Below the pieces are notes generated by a model that was not told the origin of the DNA, did not search any database, and worked only from the letters and a program-made list of their open reading frames with translations. Positions 33,120 through 45,235 of a stretch of DNA of 64,000 bases are shown piece by piece. A program made the translations under genes and the position numbers. Position 1 is the first letter of the stretch. Each line of letters starts with the position of its first letter. The stretch is from assembly GCA_020064725.1 (NCBI GenBank), contig JAGTWJ010000001.1, positions 372,001 through 436,000 on the forward strand, given 5' to 3'. The stretch is from Drechslerella dactyloides. Taxonomy: Eukaryota > Ascomycota > Orbiliomycetes > Orbiliales > Orbiliaceae.

Positions 33120-36100
33120 AGTAAGGAATGAAGCTTGGCTCTCCGTCAGGATCTCAAGGAAATTAGGACAGCAGACGAATTTGAAGTGAACGTGATCTCC
33201 GAGATGCAAAGCATACAAGATGTGCAATCTGGTGTTTGTATGGATTTTAAGAAGCATAGCTATGAGTTCCAGTGAATTTACATCACTTAGCTTGGTGACA
33301 TCCTGGCACCTCCTTATCATAAGACTGCATGTTAATTCCGACTATCGACAAAATTTGCTGTCGTCAGCGAGTTACAAGTGTGAATGCCTTTCAATGCTGT
33401 TATATTGTCGTCTACCTATGCATGGCCTATTGATGCAATGCGTTAGCGTATATATGGCGTAATATAAATTTCAATTCCGTAGCACTTGGCCCTGAACAGC
33501 GATTGCTACAGTTGATCGTTTCGGAACAACAGTGCTGACTGCGGCTGCAGCTTCTTATGTAGGAAAGATACTGCTAGCAAGCTCTTTCTTCGTTAGGGGT
33601 CTGTGGGTACCACGGGACAAAATGGCTGTGTCAAATACTCAAATGGAAGTTAATGGGATATCATAATGAGGATCAACAGTTATGCGCAGTGGTAGATCAG
33701 GGTCTCAAGAGTGTTCCTATCACTCTAGCAGGCTAAATTATCGATGACTAGGCTATCACGCCGTCCCGGAATCATCTTGAATTTCTAGCTTCCGTATAAT
33801 GAGAGAAAAAATCGCATGCCGTCATGACGGCATGCAAGCACCCAGTAAGGTTATCAGTGCGACGAATATATACCAATGACGGTGGCGAGTATGCGTACTT
33901 TTAATAACTGCGAATAAAACATATCTCTAGATTTTCCAGCTATTGCACCTTCCCTATATCTATGTTTTGCTGGTGGACGCGTCGAGACTGCCACCTTCCT
34001 CAAATGTCATATCGAATATCCATATAACACTTCGCTAAAGCGGGTAAGAGTAGTAGCTACCAACTTGCTGCCCTATCCTGGAATTATTGCACTTTGGAGC
34101 ACGTCGCAGAGCTCGTATCCAGCCTTATCTGCAGAGCTCGTATGCGCCTACACGACCTCGCATGTAGCCCTTGGTAAGCGACGCATTGTAGCTGTTCCGC
34201 ATGCCCTGCTTGGAATGTGTAGACAGATTTCGGTTTCATGGGGTCGGATATCTGAAGATCAGAGATAGCAGACGCATGCAGGAATTGCGATTCAGCAGGT
34301 GGCCTAATGAGTATACTGCCCTGTGCGCGTGGGCCTGGATGATCTTGCGAACCGGATTCTTCCTGATACGGCGTGCAGCCCAGGTTTGAATTTCGGGTTT
34401 CCTGGGACGGGATGATATGCACGATTGACAGTGTGGCACGTGCGCACGATACGATAATGATTGATCTTGACGAGAAAAGAACGGACGATTGATATCATGA
34501 TGAAAGTTAATTCTGGTGGACTCCAGCTGCGCCCACTTTCCACTTTCCCGATATCGTGCCGTCCGTCTCATGGTGTTGATCTAGCCTTCCTGTCTGCATG
34601 GGTGATTCCCAAGGACGCCTTCGTCCCTGACAGGAAGCTCTTGGCCAAAGCTTGGCCAAGACCGGCAATGTGAGTGTATTGTTGGCGAGACTGGTCAGGC
34701 GGTCGTGTTATAGACGGTTAAGGCAGTTCCGAAGGTTACGTAGGCGGAGTCTGCCTAGTTGCTCGACGAGCTTCAGTTCTGGCGGTTCAAGGTGATACCA
34801 ACTTTCCTTAGGTTAAAATGAACAATGGCTGTTTGGCGCGAACCAGGAAAGCTAGTCAGTTAGACCCTGAACGTCATACACGTGTTATATGGTACGAATC
34901 TGATTGTCGATCAGCCAGTCGAAGAGTGGTGTATGTAGCTAAGGTATCCTTGCTATCTATATCGGTTAACTTAGGACCAAAAATATTCGGGTACTTCTTT
35001 CGTAGGAGATATGCATAATATGATGTACTGGGATCTGGCGGTGCCTAGCCTCGTCTATTGATTTATCCCGAGGTATTAAAATCGACCTGCTCTCTCTGTA
35101 GCTCAAGACATAGTATCAGGTGGTGCTTCTGAGCTATACCGTGGGACTCGGTTCGTGATGTCGAGATCTCATATGCCCATACAAATTCGCAGAATCCTAG
35201 TTGCCGTCTGAAATCGAAATGTCGAAACTGGATGGTGATAGTTCGGCGCCACGTATGCTCTAGAGCTGTGAATCGGATCAATTGACCCATCCGTCGCGAC
35301 ATACTGGCGGTAATATATAATAACATCTGCGATATTTGTCATGTCGCTGCAATGGAATGTGTATACCGAGGTTTTCGCATGCATCTTCCGGATGGACATA
35401 CTATAGGTGATTAGTCAAGAGCATCTGCACAAAAGATGGATTGCATCGAATGCTCCTGGGCTACCTTCCCCGTCTAGATATAGTCCCAATGCCAGGTCCA
35501 GATCGATATCTGCCAACCAGCAATATCACTGTATTGAGATAGGGTGCTATCGACAAGACACCAGGGGCCCTCGCCTAAAACAGAAGGTGTTTGAAAGGCA
35601 CCAGCGATTAAAGCCGGCGCCATGGAGAGCCGCGGAAATTTACGCTTAGATAGCCTTACAGCCTATCAGAACTTCCAGCCCAAACATGCTTGCCCCCTCT
35701 GCGGATCTGTACACTCCAACTAACCGATTCGATATGATTCAGCAAGCACCCAGCTTCTTAGTCTCGGCGACGCTACAGGGCCAGAATCCACGCCTGCCAT
35801 TCAAGCCAAGAGCTCAATATGATTGACGGACCGCACGATATGCAATTGTCTGCGTATACGGGGTCGAGGCTGTTACGTGTGCAATTTGTTTGTTCGTATC
35901 GCGTCTTGACACGCTGTGCGGCTGGAGCAGCCATGGCCATCATGAACCATGCACCAGTGGACGAGAGGTACCCAGCTGATCGACCAATCGATGAATATCG
36001 ACTAGAGACGTTTCATCAGCAATATCATTATAAATAACGATGTCGACCGTCCGAACTGTGTCTGATATTTCATCATATGCATGTTCGATTTTCCGCTGCT

Positions 36101-36229
36101 CCTTATACGCGCCAGTGCTTCAATTCACAAGTGAACACATACCGGCTATCCACGAGAATCCAGATATACCTCACTGCGGTCTAATAACGACATATTGCCA
36201 TTGATATATTCGACCGGGTTCACTAAGCC
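33120..36229. other. Gene-free AT-rich region between LPMO and HNH nuclease
   Basis: 3.1 kb with no ORF over about 160 codons and no recognisable domain in either strand. It holds a perfect 22-bp palindrome at 33814-33835. No transposon termini or recognisable transposase remnants were seen. Confidence 0.5.
33814..33835. repeat. Perfect 22-bp palindrome
   Basis: The sequence from GCATGCCGTCA to TGACGGCATGC reads the same on both strands with no spacer. The flanking bases (C and A) do not extend it. Confidence 0.9.
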
Positions 36230-37191
36230 ATGAAGACCGCGGCCGTCCTCTCCGCCTTTGCCTTCGCTCTTGGCGTCACACAGGCAGCACCGACCCCACC
36301 TGCCCAGTTGATCGCGCGAGCACCGGTATGTTTCTACACCAACTATCTTAATTGTACTCAGCTTCTTTGGATGCATATATGGAAAGCTCGCAGACTAACA
36401 GATATTTTGACTTCGCCATACATACAGCCCGGTGTGCCTAATGGAGCAGAGGCTAAAATCAAGCTGCAAACACTCAAAGTTGCCGAGTCCGGCTCTGGCG
36501 CTGGATATAGTCGCAAAGAGTTCCCGCACTGGCGGATCCAGCAAGGCGAATGCAACACTCGCGAGGAAGTGCTGAAGCGGGACGGGAAGAATGTCGTCAC
36601 GAATAACAAGTGCGCGGCGACGTCAGGGACCTGGTTGTGTCCGTATACTGGCAAAGAATACACCAAGTCGTCAGATATCGATATCGACCATATGGTCCCG
36701 CTGAAGAATGCTTGGATTGTACGTTCTCCATATCCCAGCTTTAAAGCTGCAACTTGCAGTTGTGGCGCAAGATTATAAGACTAATTGATTTGGGGGTGAT
36801 TTCTAGTCCGGAGCGTCTAGCTGGACCACAGAGAAGCGGGGCGACTTTGCGAATGATCTCCAGCACCCTCAGTTGTATGTTGACCATCCTGTGGGATTCT
36901 TGACATATATTAATTATTGAGAAACAATTGGATGCTAACGCCGATTGTATTGGTATTAGATGGGCTGTCAAGGATAACATCAATCAAGGAAAATCCGATT
37001 CGTCCCCGGATAAGTGGCGGCCGCCGTTGGAGAGCTTCTACTGCACCTACGCCAGCGCCTGGGTCGAGGTTAAGAGTGTCTGGCAGCTTACTATTACCGA
37101 AGCCGAAAAGACTGCTCTTGGGGGGATGTTGAACAAGTGTAACGGAACTGTCGTTGCTGAACCACCGGTTGTCCCTCGGCTACTACAATAG
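36230..37191 (+). CDS. Secreted HNH-family nuclease
   Basis: Exons are 36230-36325, 36428-36718, 36807-36874 and 36960-37191, giving 228 residues. The signal peptide is residues 1-20 (ending VTQA). A catalytic-like HNH (DUF1524-type) core is seen: YTKSSDIDIDHMVPLKNAW with His120, then RGDFANDLQHPQLWAVKDNINQGKSDSSPDKW. The TCPYTG-like CAATSGTWLCPYTGKEY precedes it. Related fungal proteins are annotated as secreted HNH endonucleases. Cleavage of extracellular DNA is the likely role, for nutrition or competition, but substrate and target are not shown by the sequence. Confidence 0.8.
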
Positions 37192-37617
37192 TTGGATCCG
37201 TCATGTTACAGAGGCGCTTGGCTGGATTGACGGCATTCTTTGATGCCCACCAATGGTTTGGCCCGTGCATTGATTGCGTGGGAAGGCTGGCTTGCCTGTC
37301 TGTTGGATGGATGGCTATTTTGATACCCAGATACCCCTGTACATCTTGTTAGATATTCTGTATGATACCATTTGCAGCCTGAATTTTATGATATCACATC
37401 TAAATCGTCTTGAAGTTCCGCTTCTATATTGATATAGTTTTTGGAGACTGGTCCATGCCAGGATGATATCTCATGAAGGCAATCCGAGCTCTTTGCTAGG
37501 GAAAATGGTCTTGTGTACTAAGTTTGGGAGGTGTTTGCAATCAGGTCTTTAAAAATGGCAAAAAGACAAACGCACGCTGCCGAGCTCGAACTGTCGACGT
37601 TTGCAAAAAGTTTGTGA
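37192..37617. other. 3' region of the HNH nuclease gene
   Basis: 426 bp of AT-rich sequence holding the nuclease 3' UTR; it ends at the Pol III terminator of the tRNA gene. No gene is seen. Confidence 0.55.
37604..37609 (-). terminator. RNA polymerase III terminator of the tRNA-Met gene
   Basis: A T5 run on the minus strand (AAAAAG on plus) about 9 bases past the tRNA 3' end, the usual Pol III stop. Confidence 0.7.
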
Positions 37618-37689
37618 TAGCATCGAACAGTTTCGATCTGTTGGCCTCCGGGTTATGAGCCCGGCGCGCTTCCACTGCGCCACGATGCT
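37618..37689 (-). tRNA. Initiator tRNA-Met (CAT)
   Basis: 72-nt cloverleaf without intron. The acceptor stem AGCATCG pairs fully with CGATGCT, the D-stem is GCGC/GCGC, the anticodon stem CCGGG/CCCGG holds loop CTCATAA (anticodon CAT), and the T-stem AACAG/CTGTT holds loop ATCGAAA. The A1-T72 pair, the GGG-like G-C anticodon stem and the A at T-loop position 54 (no TTC) are eukaryotic initiator features. A T5 terminator follows. Confidence 0.93.
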
Positions 37690-38368
37690 TGCCTGATTGT
37701 TACAGCAGAAAATCAAATTGTGTTATATGATCTGACGTAATTTGCCGCCAAGCCGGGGATGCGCTGTTTGTCGCGGCGCCGCCCTCACAAATACGGCAAT
37801 TCCGGCGAGCGCAAACTGGCGGGGGGCCGGCCAGCGCCAAGGCGACTGCGGGCGGGCTGTCGTATGCGGATGATGTTGGTGGAGCAGGCAGCTGTCTGGG
37901 CCTCAAGCTCTGCTGGCCGCCCGCCGACAACGTCCACATCATCCAGTACGTGTGCCCGGTCTCTCTTGTATGTACATACCTGGGGAGTATGCAATAAAAG
38001 CACGAGCATCATACCTTCAGGTACTCATTTGTCTCTAGCCAGAGTCTGTTTTTTTGGGGAGAGTGTCTCTGCTAATTAATTCCGAGCAAGGGCGACGGGC
38101 GCGGGCATATTGCATGACATTAGATTATTTACATTACATCTGCATCTGACATACCGCCTGCAACTCCCTTCCGTAATTAATACTCTCACCAGCCGGCTCC
38201 TGCATGTCACCAGTTGGCCCACTTCTCCCTCCACCAGGCCAAGCAGTGGACCGAGCGGCGGAGCTGGGCAGACCAGAGCATCGACCGAGACAACAGCAAC
38301 CAAATCGCCTTCTTCCTCCACCAAACCGACCACTCGCGATACATCACGCTGCGTACCAGGCGGCAGAA
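37690..38368. other. Upstream region of the proline-rich NPF protein gene
   Basis: 679 bp between the tRNA and the next start codon. It is partly GC-rich (37740-37930) and CT/CA-rich near the start. Short ORFs lack domains. Confidence 0.45.
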
Positions 38369-40454
38369 ATGTCGTCTAATCCGTTTAGACGGAAACAGAC
38401 CGACGGCACACCATCGGCGTCCGGTAGGACTTCTCTCGATATCGACCAGGAACGACTGCAGCAGGTGGCACAACAAGCGTTTGCAGACGCCGATGACGAG
38501 CTCCAGCCCACCGGAACTTCCGGGACTACCCCTCTACGCGAATCTCCACCGCCCTCCTCGACAACAGAGAACGTAGCCAAGGAGAGCACCACTCCACCTC
38601 GATCTACGGAGAACAGCAGCCTCGAAGGCCTGAAGGGAGACGCCTCGGAGGCTTCAGGTACGCCTGCTTCACCTGTTGCGCTGCGTTGCGGGGATAAAAT
38701 ACCACGCACTGCCGTCAGCTTCAACGCGTTTTCCGAGATATCGGTCTCACGAGCCAGATGGCAAACGTGCAAACTGCTGACGTTGTTTCTATCTGATCGA
38801 TCTAGAAAACGAGCGGCGGCCAAGTCCTCCAGCAGAAAGCACGGGTAACACCGCTCCTGCGCCTTCAACATCGTCCGATACAGTTCCACGATCCCCCACA
38901 AGACGTTCCGATGCCGCTCCTGCCCCGCCTCCCAGTCGGCCGTCGGCCCCTCCTGCCCCGCCGCGGCCCAGGAGGTCGGTGAGGAGGCCACGCATCGAAA
39001 CTCCCGAGGAGAAGGTACTCGTAATAGAGAAACCCGTAACCGCTGTCACGCCTCCACCTGCTCCGAAGACTGAGGCGGAAGCTGAGGCGAAGGTTGAGGA
39101 AAAGGTTGAGGAAAAGGTTGAGGAAAAGGTTGAGGAAAAGGTTGAGGTTAAGGCTGAGGATCCGTTTTCCGAATGGAAAGTTGTATCGACACGACCAGAG
39201 TCAGAAGAAGACGAAACCCCCAGACCTAGCCCGGCGAGGGAAGACTCGGGATGGGAAAAGGTCGAGGCAGTGGTAGAATCAGAAGAATCAGAATACGACG
39301 AGGACAGTGCCAGCGAGATATCTGAGCCTCCCACCATCTCTTCTGCCTCGCTCATCTCAAAGCCGTCGACCACTGTCTCGGAGCCCGAGAACCTTGATCT
39401 TTCGGCTTCGATACAACCCCCAAATCCGTTTCGGAAGAAGGATGACAGCGAGACCTCTCTTTCTCGCCCTCAAGTATCGGATACTGAGAAGCAAGAGAAT
39501 GCTCCAGCTCCTCCGCCTATTAGATTCGGGGTTCAGACCAACACATCTACTCAAGGTGTCAAAGCAGCCCGCCAGTCTCTCAATGTTGATGCCTTCAAGC
39601 AATTAATGCTTACTGGCCAGGCGACACACACTCCAGAGTCTGTCGCGACCACAGATTCCAGCAATCCTTCTAAGCAAACTTTGGTGGAGGGCGCCGAATA
39701 TGTGCACACCCCGAGAAGCAGTCAGGATATTTCGAGGAATGCCCCAGATGCGGATGAAATCGACATGGGAGAACCGGCTCCCCCAGCCACTCCACCGTCC
39801 AAAGCAAAGCCGCCGCCTCCAAAACCAAGAGGCCAGAGGAATAGTATGATGATGATGCCACCACCGCCCTACCGCCCTGAGGCACAAGCTACGCCTATCA
39901 AAGAGCAATCCGACGCTGCAGCGGCTCCAGGAACGGCCTCGTCGCCCCCCAGGACGCCGAAACCGCCAGCACCACTATCCCGACGACTATCGACTCGGGT
40001 TGCACCACCGTCCGAAAGCCCCCTTTCCTTACAGTCTACTTCGCCACCACAGTCGGCTCCTCCACCACCACCGCCGCCGAGTCGCAGGCCGGCCACATCA
40101 CCGAAAGCTCAGCCCACAACTCCACCCGGACAATCCCAAGAGCAGTCACCCCAGCTAGCTCTCAACACCTCGCCTTTACAGACAAAAAAGCCTGCACCGC
40201 CGCCGGCAAGGCGCGTCAGCAAGCGTATGTCGATGCCGCCGAATTTTGCTCCTCCTGCCAACCCCCCAAGAAGCGCGACTATACCTGCACCCCCTCCTCC
40301 ACCCATAAGGAAGAAAAGCCAGCTGTCACAATCCACGACTGACGGACCGGTGGATGCGTCGGAGCCGCCTCCGAGATTAAGCAGCAGCTTCGACATTCTC
40401 GAGGATCTGACGAAGCTTCAGAAGGAGGTGGACGAATTAATGGGACGGGTATAA
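38369..40454 (+). CDS. Proline-rich NPF-motif protein, possible endocytic/actin adaptor
   Basis: Exons are 38369-38657 and 38806-40454, giving 645 residues. It starts MSSNPFRRKQ and repeats NPF in PPNPFRKKDD, a signature bound by EH domains. Many poly-proline runs (PPPPPPPSRR, PAPPPPPIRKK, MMMMPPPPYRP) fit SH3 or WW partners. A Glu/Lys/Val repeat (EKVE units) is coded by four 12-bp copies at 39096-39143. The C-terminus has a conserved-looking helix, LSSSFDILEDLTKLQKEVDE. No enzyme domain is seen. The role as adaptor in endocytosis or cortical actin is inferred from motifs alone. Confidence 0.72.
39096..39143 (+). repeat. 12-bp coding tandem repeat (EKVE)
   Basis: Four perfect copies of GAGGAAAAGGTT, in frame, flanked by diverged copies on both sides. 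Copy number should vary between strains. Confidence 0.9.
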
Positions 40455-42797
40455 CGCAGAGATTCACCATTATGGGCGGACGTTACTCCTTCCTTGTATT
40501 TCTCTCTGGTTTTCGATAGCAAGACCGAATGGTCGCCGTTGTCGTTTTTCTTATTTCTGTCGGTCATAGCGGATGTAGATGGTATTGGTTTTTCGGGTAT
40601 TTGGATTATTTGTACAGCTGGGATATGACCTGATAACTCGGTTCACCAGTGTACCTGCTTCATTTCATTTCCCAACCGCGACGTTCTGCGAGCGTTGCAC
40701 GGATACAGCTTGGCTACCTAACTAAGTATTTGCGTGCTTGCTTGTGTCTTTATTTCCTTTTTTTTCCCATCGATGGTATTGGTTTGAGGTTTGAATCCTC
40801 CAGTGAATGTAATTCTATGATGCTACCCTGGCGTGTGTGATTTTCCTTCGACTATATTCAAGCCATGCTTACAGGTAGTATTCGTTTTGAAGGTTTGCAA
40901 AATTATGGATAGTTTAAACCCGAGAACGTTGCTTTTTAAACATGGGTGTATGTCTCTCGGATGTCTATCGCATTTCCCTTGTATAACACTGCCGCTTGGC
41001 GGTTTGCTGTCTCGCTTGCCAAACAATTAATCGAATCGGTAGTTTAATTTCGAAATCTTCCCGGCCTCGCCCGAGTTTTGAGGGCAAGTGTGCAAGTATC
41101 AGCGCATCTCGCACATGCATGGTACCTGCCGTTCTCGCTTCGACTGACTCTCGGATGGGCTTGCTTAAACTAGCACGTATGGTGCTGACTTAACTTTCTT
41201 GGTTCGGGAATTATAATGCTAGTGGTAGGAGTAATTCATCAGGCCGGATAGTACTAGTATCGCTAATATAACGTCGATGAGGCAATAACGTGTTTCCCGC
41301 GACGTTTGACCTGACTGGTGGTCTCACAAGCCAAACCCACCGGATCATTTGGTGTATAGCCTTCTTTGGAAAGCCGGCTACTTGCGACTTGAGCTTGTCT
41401 AGTTTTGGGCAGATTGTACGTAACGCATCGACAAACATGGCGCGTGCTTTGTGCGCGTGCAAAATATCTTGACCAACGTCACGCTGTCAACGACATTACC
41501 GTTGCAACTCGCCTTGGGCTCGCAAGCCAAACCCACGCAGTTCCAACTCACCGTATTTGCTCGTTGCATTCCGATCATCGGCTAATATTTCCGAGAGCTT
41601 CTGAAATGAAGAATTCGCTTAGGATTCTGGGAAAATTTCTTCAAGTGGAATCTTTCGTATATTACTAACTTGATAACCCTGCTTTCAATCTCGAACTCTG
41701 ATCGTATTCTCGGGAACGAGCTAACGGTTTCTAGGGTCTATATCCTATATGTCATGTCATAACAACGTGCTCAATCTGATATTTTATAAAGTATAGCTAG
41801 CCGACTCGAGTCCTCCCCTGCTCTGCCGCCGAGGAGAGACGACTGGGATTCGATTTTCAAGGTTTTTTGTTATACGTTACCGACCCAAGCAAGAACTTGC
41901 AGCTTAGTTCATAATTAACGGACTATAAACCCATTCTTTGAAATACGAAATTGTGGAAACTGTAAAACTTGGATTTTGGGATTTCTAGGGCTCTGAGACA
42001 GGCCTGGAAGGTACTAGCTTAAACGGCCTGGTGAGATGTTTGGTCTGCATTATCCAGCTTGCTTCTATATAGCTAGACGAGACGAGAGTCCGAGTGAAGT
42101 CCTGCAATGTCTTGAATTTAACGCCCGATCGATAGCGGGTTAACACTTGCATTCAGGGACAAGAGCTTGCAGATTTGGTCGGTGCGCTTGCAACGTTAAC
42201 CGTCACTCTCGTCTACATGCTGTTGCATAAACAAGACTACTGGGCCATGGGGGGCGGCAAAGCCGGAGTAGCCGAGGCCTCGCGGCGCCCGGCTCTGCCG
42301 CCGCGTAAGGCGCAGCAGTCTGGTTCGCGATACAACTTCACATGTGCTTCCGTCGACATTGTCGTATACGCGTAATAACAAGAACTCGATAGATGTCTGG
42401 GCGAAAGATAGGCCGGCTGATTTCGCGAGGTAGCATCTCGACAAGATGCTTGAACCTTGTGTATGAATGATATCGCAGAAATCCGAAACATATACGTGAA
42501 CTCGATTGAACTCTACAGGCAATGGGATGGGGGCTGATGCCTTCTCTAGAACGCCACACCATAATAACGCCATTCATATGCGATTTTGTACACAGTCATG
42601 AACGGATAGGAAGGAAGGAAGGGAGTGAAGAGGGAGTGAGAACAGGGTATCGCTCTGGGAAAGATGTAATGGGAAGGGGTGCGCCGACTTTTCAATCCTG
42701 TCTACGACCACTGGAAAAGAGGAAACGGAAAAGCAAGGAAAAAGAAAACGAATGGAGGAAGAACAAAGAGGAGGGAAGGGGCTGGTTCATTTGTTCC
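40455..42797. other. Gene-free region between the NPF gene and eIF2B epsilon
   Basis: 2.3 kb at convergent 3' ends. No ORF above about 125 codons and no recognised domain. The motif AAGCCAAACCCAC occurs at about 41329 and again at about 41525. GC content is low in the middle. Confidence 0.5.
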
Positions 42798-45235
42798 TTA
42801 GTCCTCATCCTCATCATCGTCATCCTCGTCGCCATCATCCTCATCATCCTCGTCGTCTTCCTCAGATGACGAGGTCGCTCCACCCTCTCCGATGAGCCAC
42901 TCACAGAAAGGCCTTACGCCCTCCCTGACCTTGGCCATCTCCGGCGTTTCACCGGCAAGGCTCTTCCCCCCGTTCCACCAGTGGAGAATCCCGGCGTCGT
43001 CGCAAAGATCATCGTTGTATAATGTCATTGCGATTCTTTGCAAGATCGCACCGCCTCTCTCTTTCCCAGCCAGCTCCTTCTGCATGAAGCCCATGAGCTG
43101 GACCTGGTCAGACGTCTCAAAGATCATCCGATTGAAAAGTGGAAGGAGCCTTTTAAGGGTGCCTTCCACGACGTCGACGAGGGCGGCGTTGCTCGTGACT
43201 TTTGGATGCATGTATGTGATAACTGCGGCGGCTGTCGCGCGGCGGACGTCATTAAAGTCCGCGTTGGCAGCCATTCGCAAACTATTCAGTTCCAAGATCA
43301 TGATATCGACGGAATGTCCTGCCTTGAGGCTCCCGAGCAGTGAATGGAGCGCCTCCCTTGAAAACATGTCGATATCGTTCTCGCTGGCGGTGCGGCTGTG
43401 ACCTACGCGACGCTTCTTCTTACCCTTTTCATCTTCGGAGAGCGTGGACATATCGGAAAGATTTGAGTCGGACGTATTCTCACGGTAGTAAACTTATCAA
43501 AGTTAGCGGGTGATACCGATAAATGCGCAATTGCGAAAGGCTAGGAACTTACGCCCACTCTTCGCTATCTCTCGCTTTTCTTCTTCCGACTCTTCGGATT
43601 CCTCGTACTCAATAAGATTCTTAGTCTTAGAGAGAACGACCTTTTTGTAGCCACGCTCGTCTCTGACAGTATTTGTGGTGTATTGGGTAAACTTTGTAGA
43701 GCAGGAGGCATCGGTACCCTTCTCAACTACGACTCCGTAGGAGACGACAGCGCCGGTGGCTATAGTACAGCCATCGTTGATGTGGGCTTCACTTGCGATG
43801 ATTGCATTCCCGATGGTACAGTTGTCTCCAATGACAACATTATCCCAGATCATTGCACCGTCGAGTTTCACATTCTTGCCGATTATACAGTTTCGCCCGA
43901 TGCTGGAGCTGGCAACGATCGTGTCATGTCCGATGTTTGTGCCTGCGCCAATAATGGTCCCTTCCTTTATCACAGCGGATTGGGCGAGAATGACATCTGC
44001 TTCTTTGTAGAGATGACCTCGCGAGTACTTGTAAGTCTGACCATCAAGTAAATTACTATCAGGACAGAACGGGTAGGTCCATCTGTTGATAATGTCGCGG
44101 GTAACCGAGTCATATGTGTGCAGCGATTGAACCCGTCCGGCATATCCGCTTTTCAGAATGTGACAGTAGACTGTCTTTCCATACAGTTCGTCCATTAGGA
44201 TTCCATGAAGGAAGTCCTTGCGACTGTGCTGCCAATCAAAGTTTTCCGTGAAGAGTGGAGGGACGTCAAAGGAAAGGATGTCGATGCAGCAATCAAGAAG
44301 GTCTCCGTGAAGAAGAAAAGTGTCTCTGGTACGGACGAGGTCTTTCGGAAGGCCGACCCTCTCTTGTGTGGGTGACTGTCGCAGAGCCTCGTAGTGCAAG
44401 ATCTGTTTGCCGTCGATGTCTGTGGTGAAGATCCCACCTTCTCCACGAGGCCTATTGGCGTCCATATCGTTAGCCAGTTGAGCAAGAAAATCGAGACTGC
44501 AGTGTTTTAAAGGGATTATCTACTTTGTGCGGTGATCAGCCGATGTCTCTCGTAAGATCGTGGTCATGATGCAATTCTTGTCTATGAGTCTCCTCGCTTT
44601 GTGCTCCTCCAAAATGGGTTGCAGAGGAACATTGGAAACGATATCGCCGCTGATTAGGATGAAATCAGTTTTGATCAGCCCAGTCTGATCGAGCTCACGC
44701 ATGACATCGCCAACAGACGTGCTGCTTGGCGATTCAACAATGTGAATATCGAAAGGAGACGACGGACGACTCCATTTGGAGTTCCTATCATGGACATGTC
44801 AGCTCAGACCATCCTAGAAGAGCATCTCGGGCGAACAGACTGTATGTATTCCTGGATCATGTCCGCGTGAGCGCAGCAGTAGAGAAATATTTCTTGAACG
44901 CCGCCTAGCGCCAAGAATTCTAAAGTGTATTCGATAAGAGGAGTATTGGCAAGAGGGAGTAAACACTAGTAGTAATTGTTAACTTGTATCTAGCAATCCG
45001 AGCAATTGTATGGAGGGACTTACTCTTGGCTTCTCGAGCGTTAGTGGGCGGAACCGTTTGTTGAAAGAGTCGGCTAAGACCTTTGGATCGAGCGATTCTT
45101 TATTAGCTATCAGGACAACCGAGAGCTTTGGCAGATAGCTATATTCCGTACCACCGCCTGAAGAAGCGACTCTGGGGCTTCCTCCGCTGACAGTCCAGCC
45201 TTCTTGCCAGGCTTCTGTTTGTTGGCGGGGGCCAT
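42798..45235 (-). CDS. GCD6: Translation initiation factor eIF2B epsilon subunit (GCD6)
   Basis: Catalytic subunit of the guanine-nucleotide exchange factor for eIF2. Exons on the minus strand are 45152-45235, 45024-45080, 44841-44965, 44524-44784, 43553-44451 and 42798-43492, giving 706 residues. A nucleotidyltransferase-like domain runs from VLADSFNKRFRPLTLEKPR through CLLPLANTPLIEYTLEFLA and LISGDIVSNVPLQPILEEH. Left-handed beta-helix hexapeptides are at about residues 326-420 (IGAGTNIGHDTIVA, CIIGKNVKLDGAMIW, NCTIGNAIIASEAHI). The C-terminal W2 HEAT domain holds the GEF activity (MTLYNDDLCDDAGILHWW), followed by a Glu/Asp tail. Two acceptors end in AAG (before 45080 and before 43492). Confidence 0.93.

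Noticed and set aside
33120..36229. RIP-mutated transposon in the gene-free AT-rich stretch
   Set aside because: I found no terminal repeats, target-site duplications or transposase/reverse-transcriptase remnants by eye; composition alone is not enough.
40780..40810. Possible tRNA T-arm (GGTTTGAATCCTC)
   Set aside because: No matching acceptor, D or anticodon stems within 80 bases on either side.
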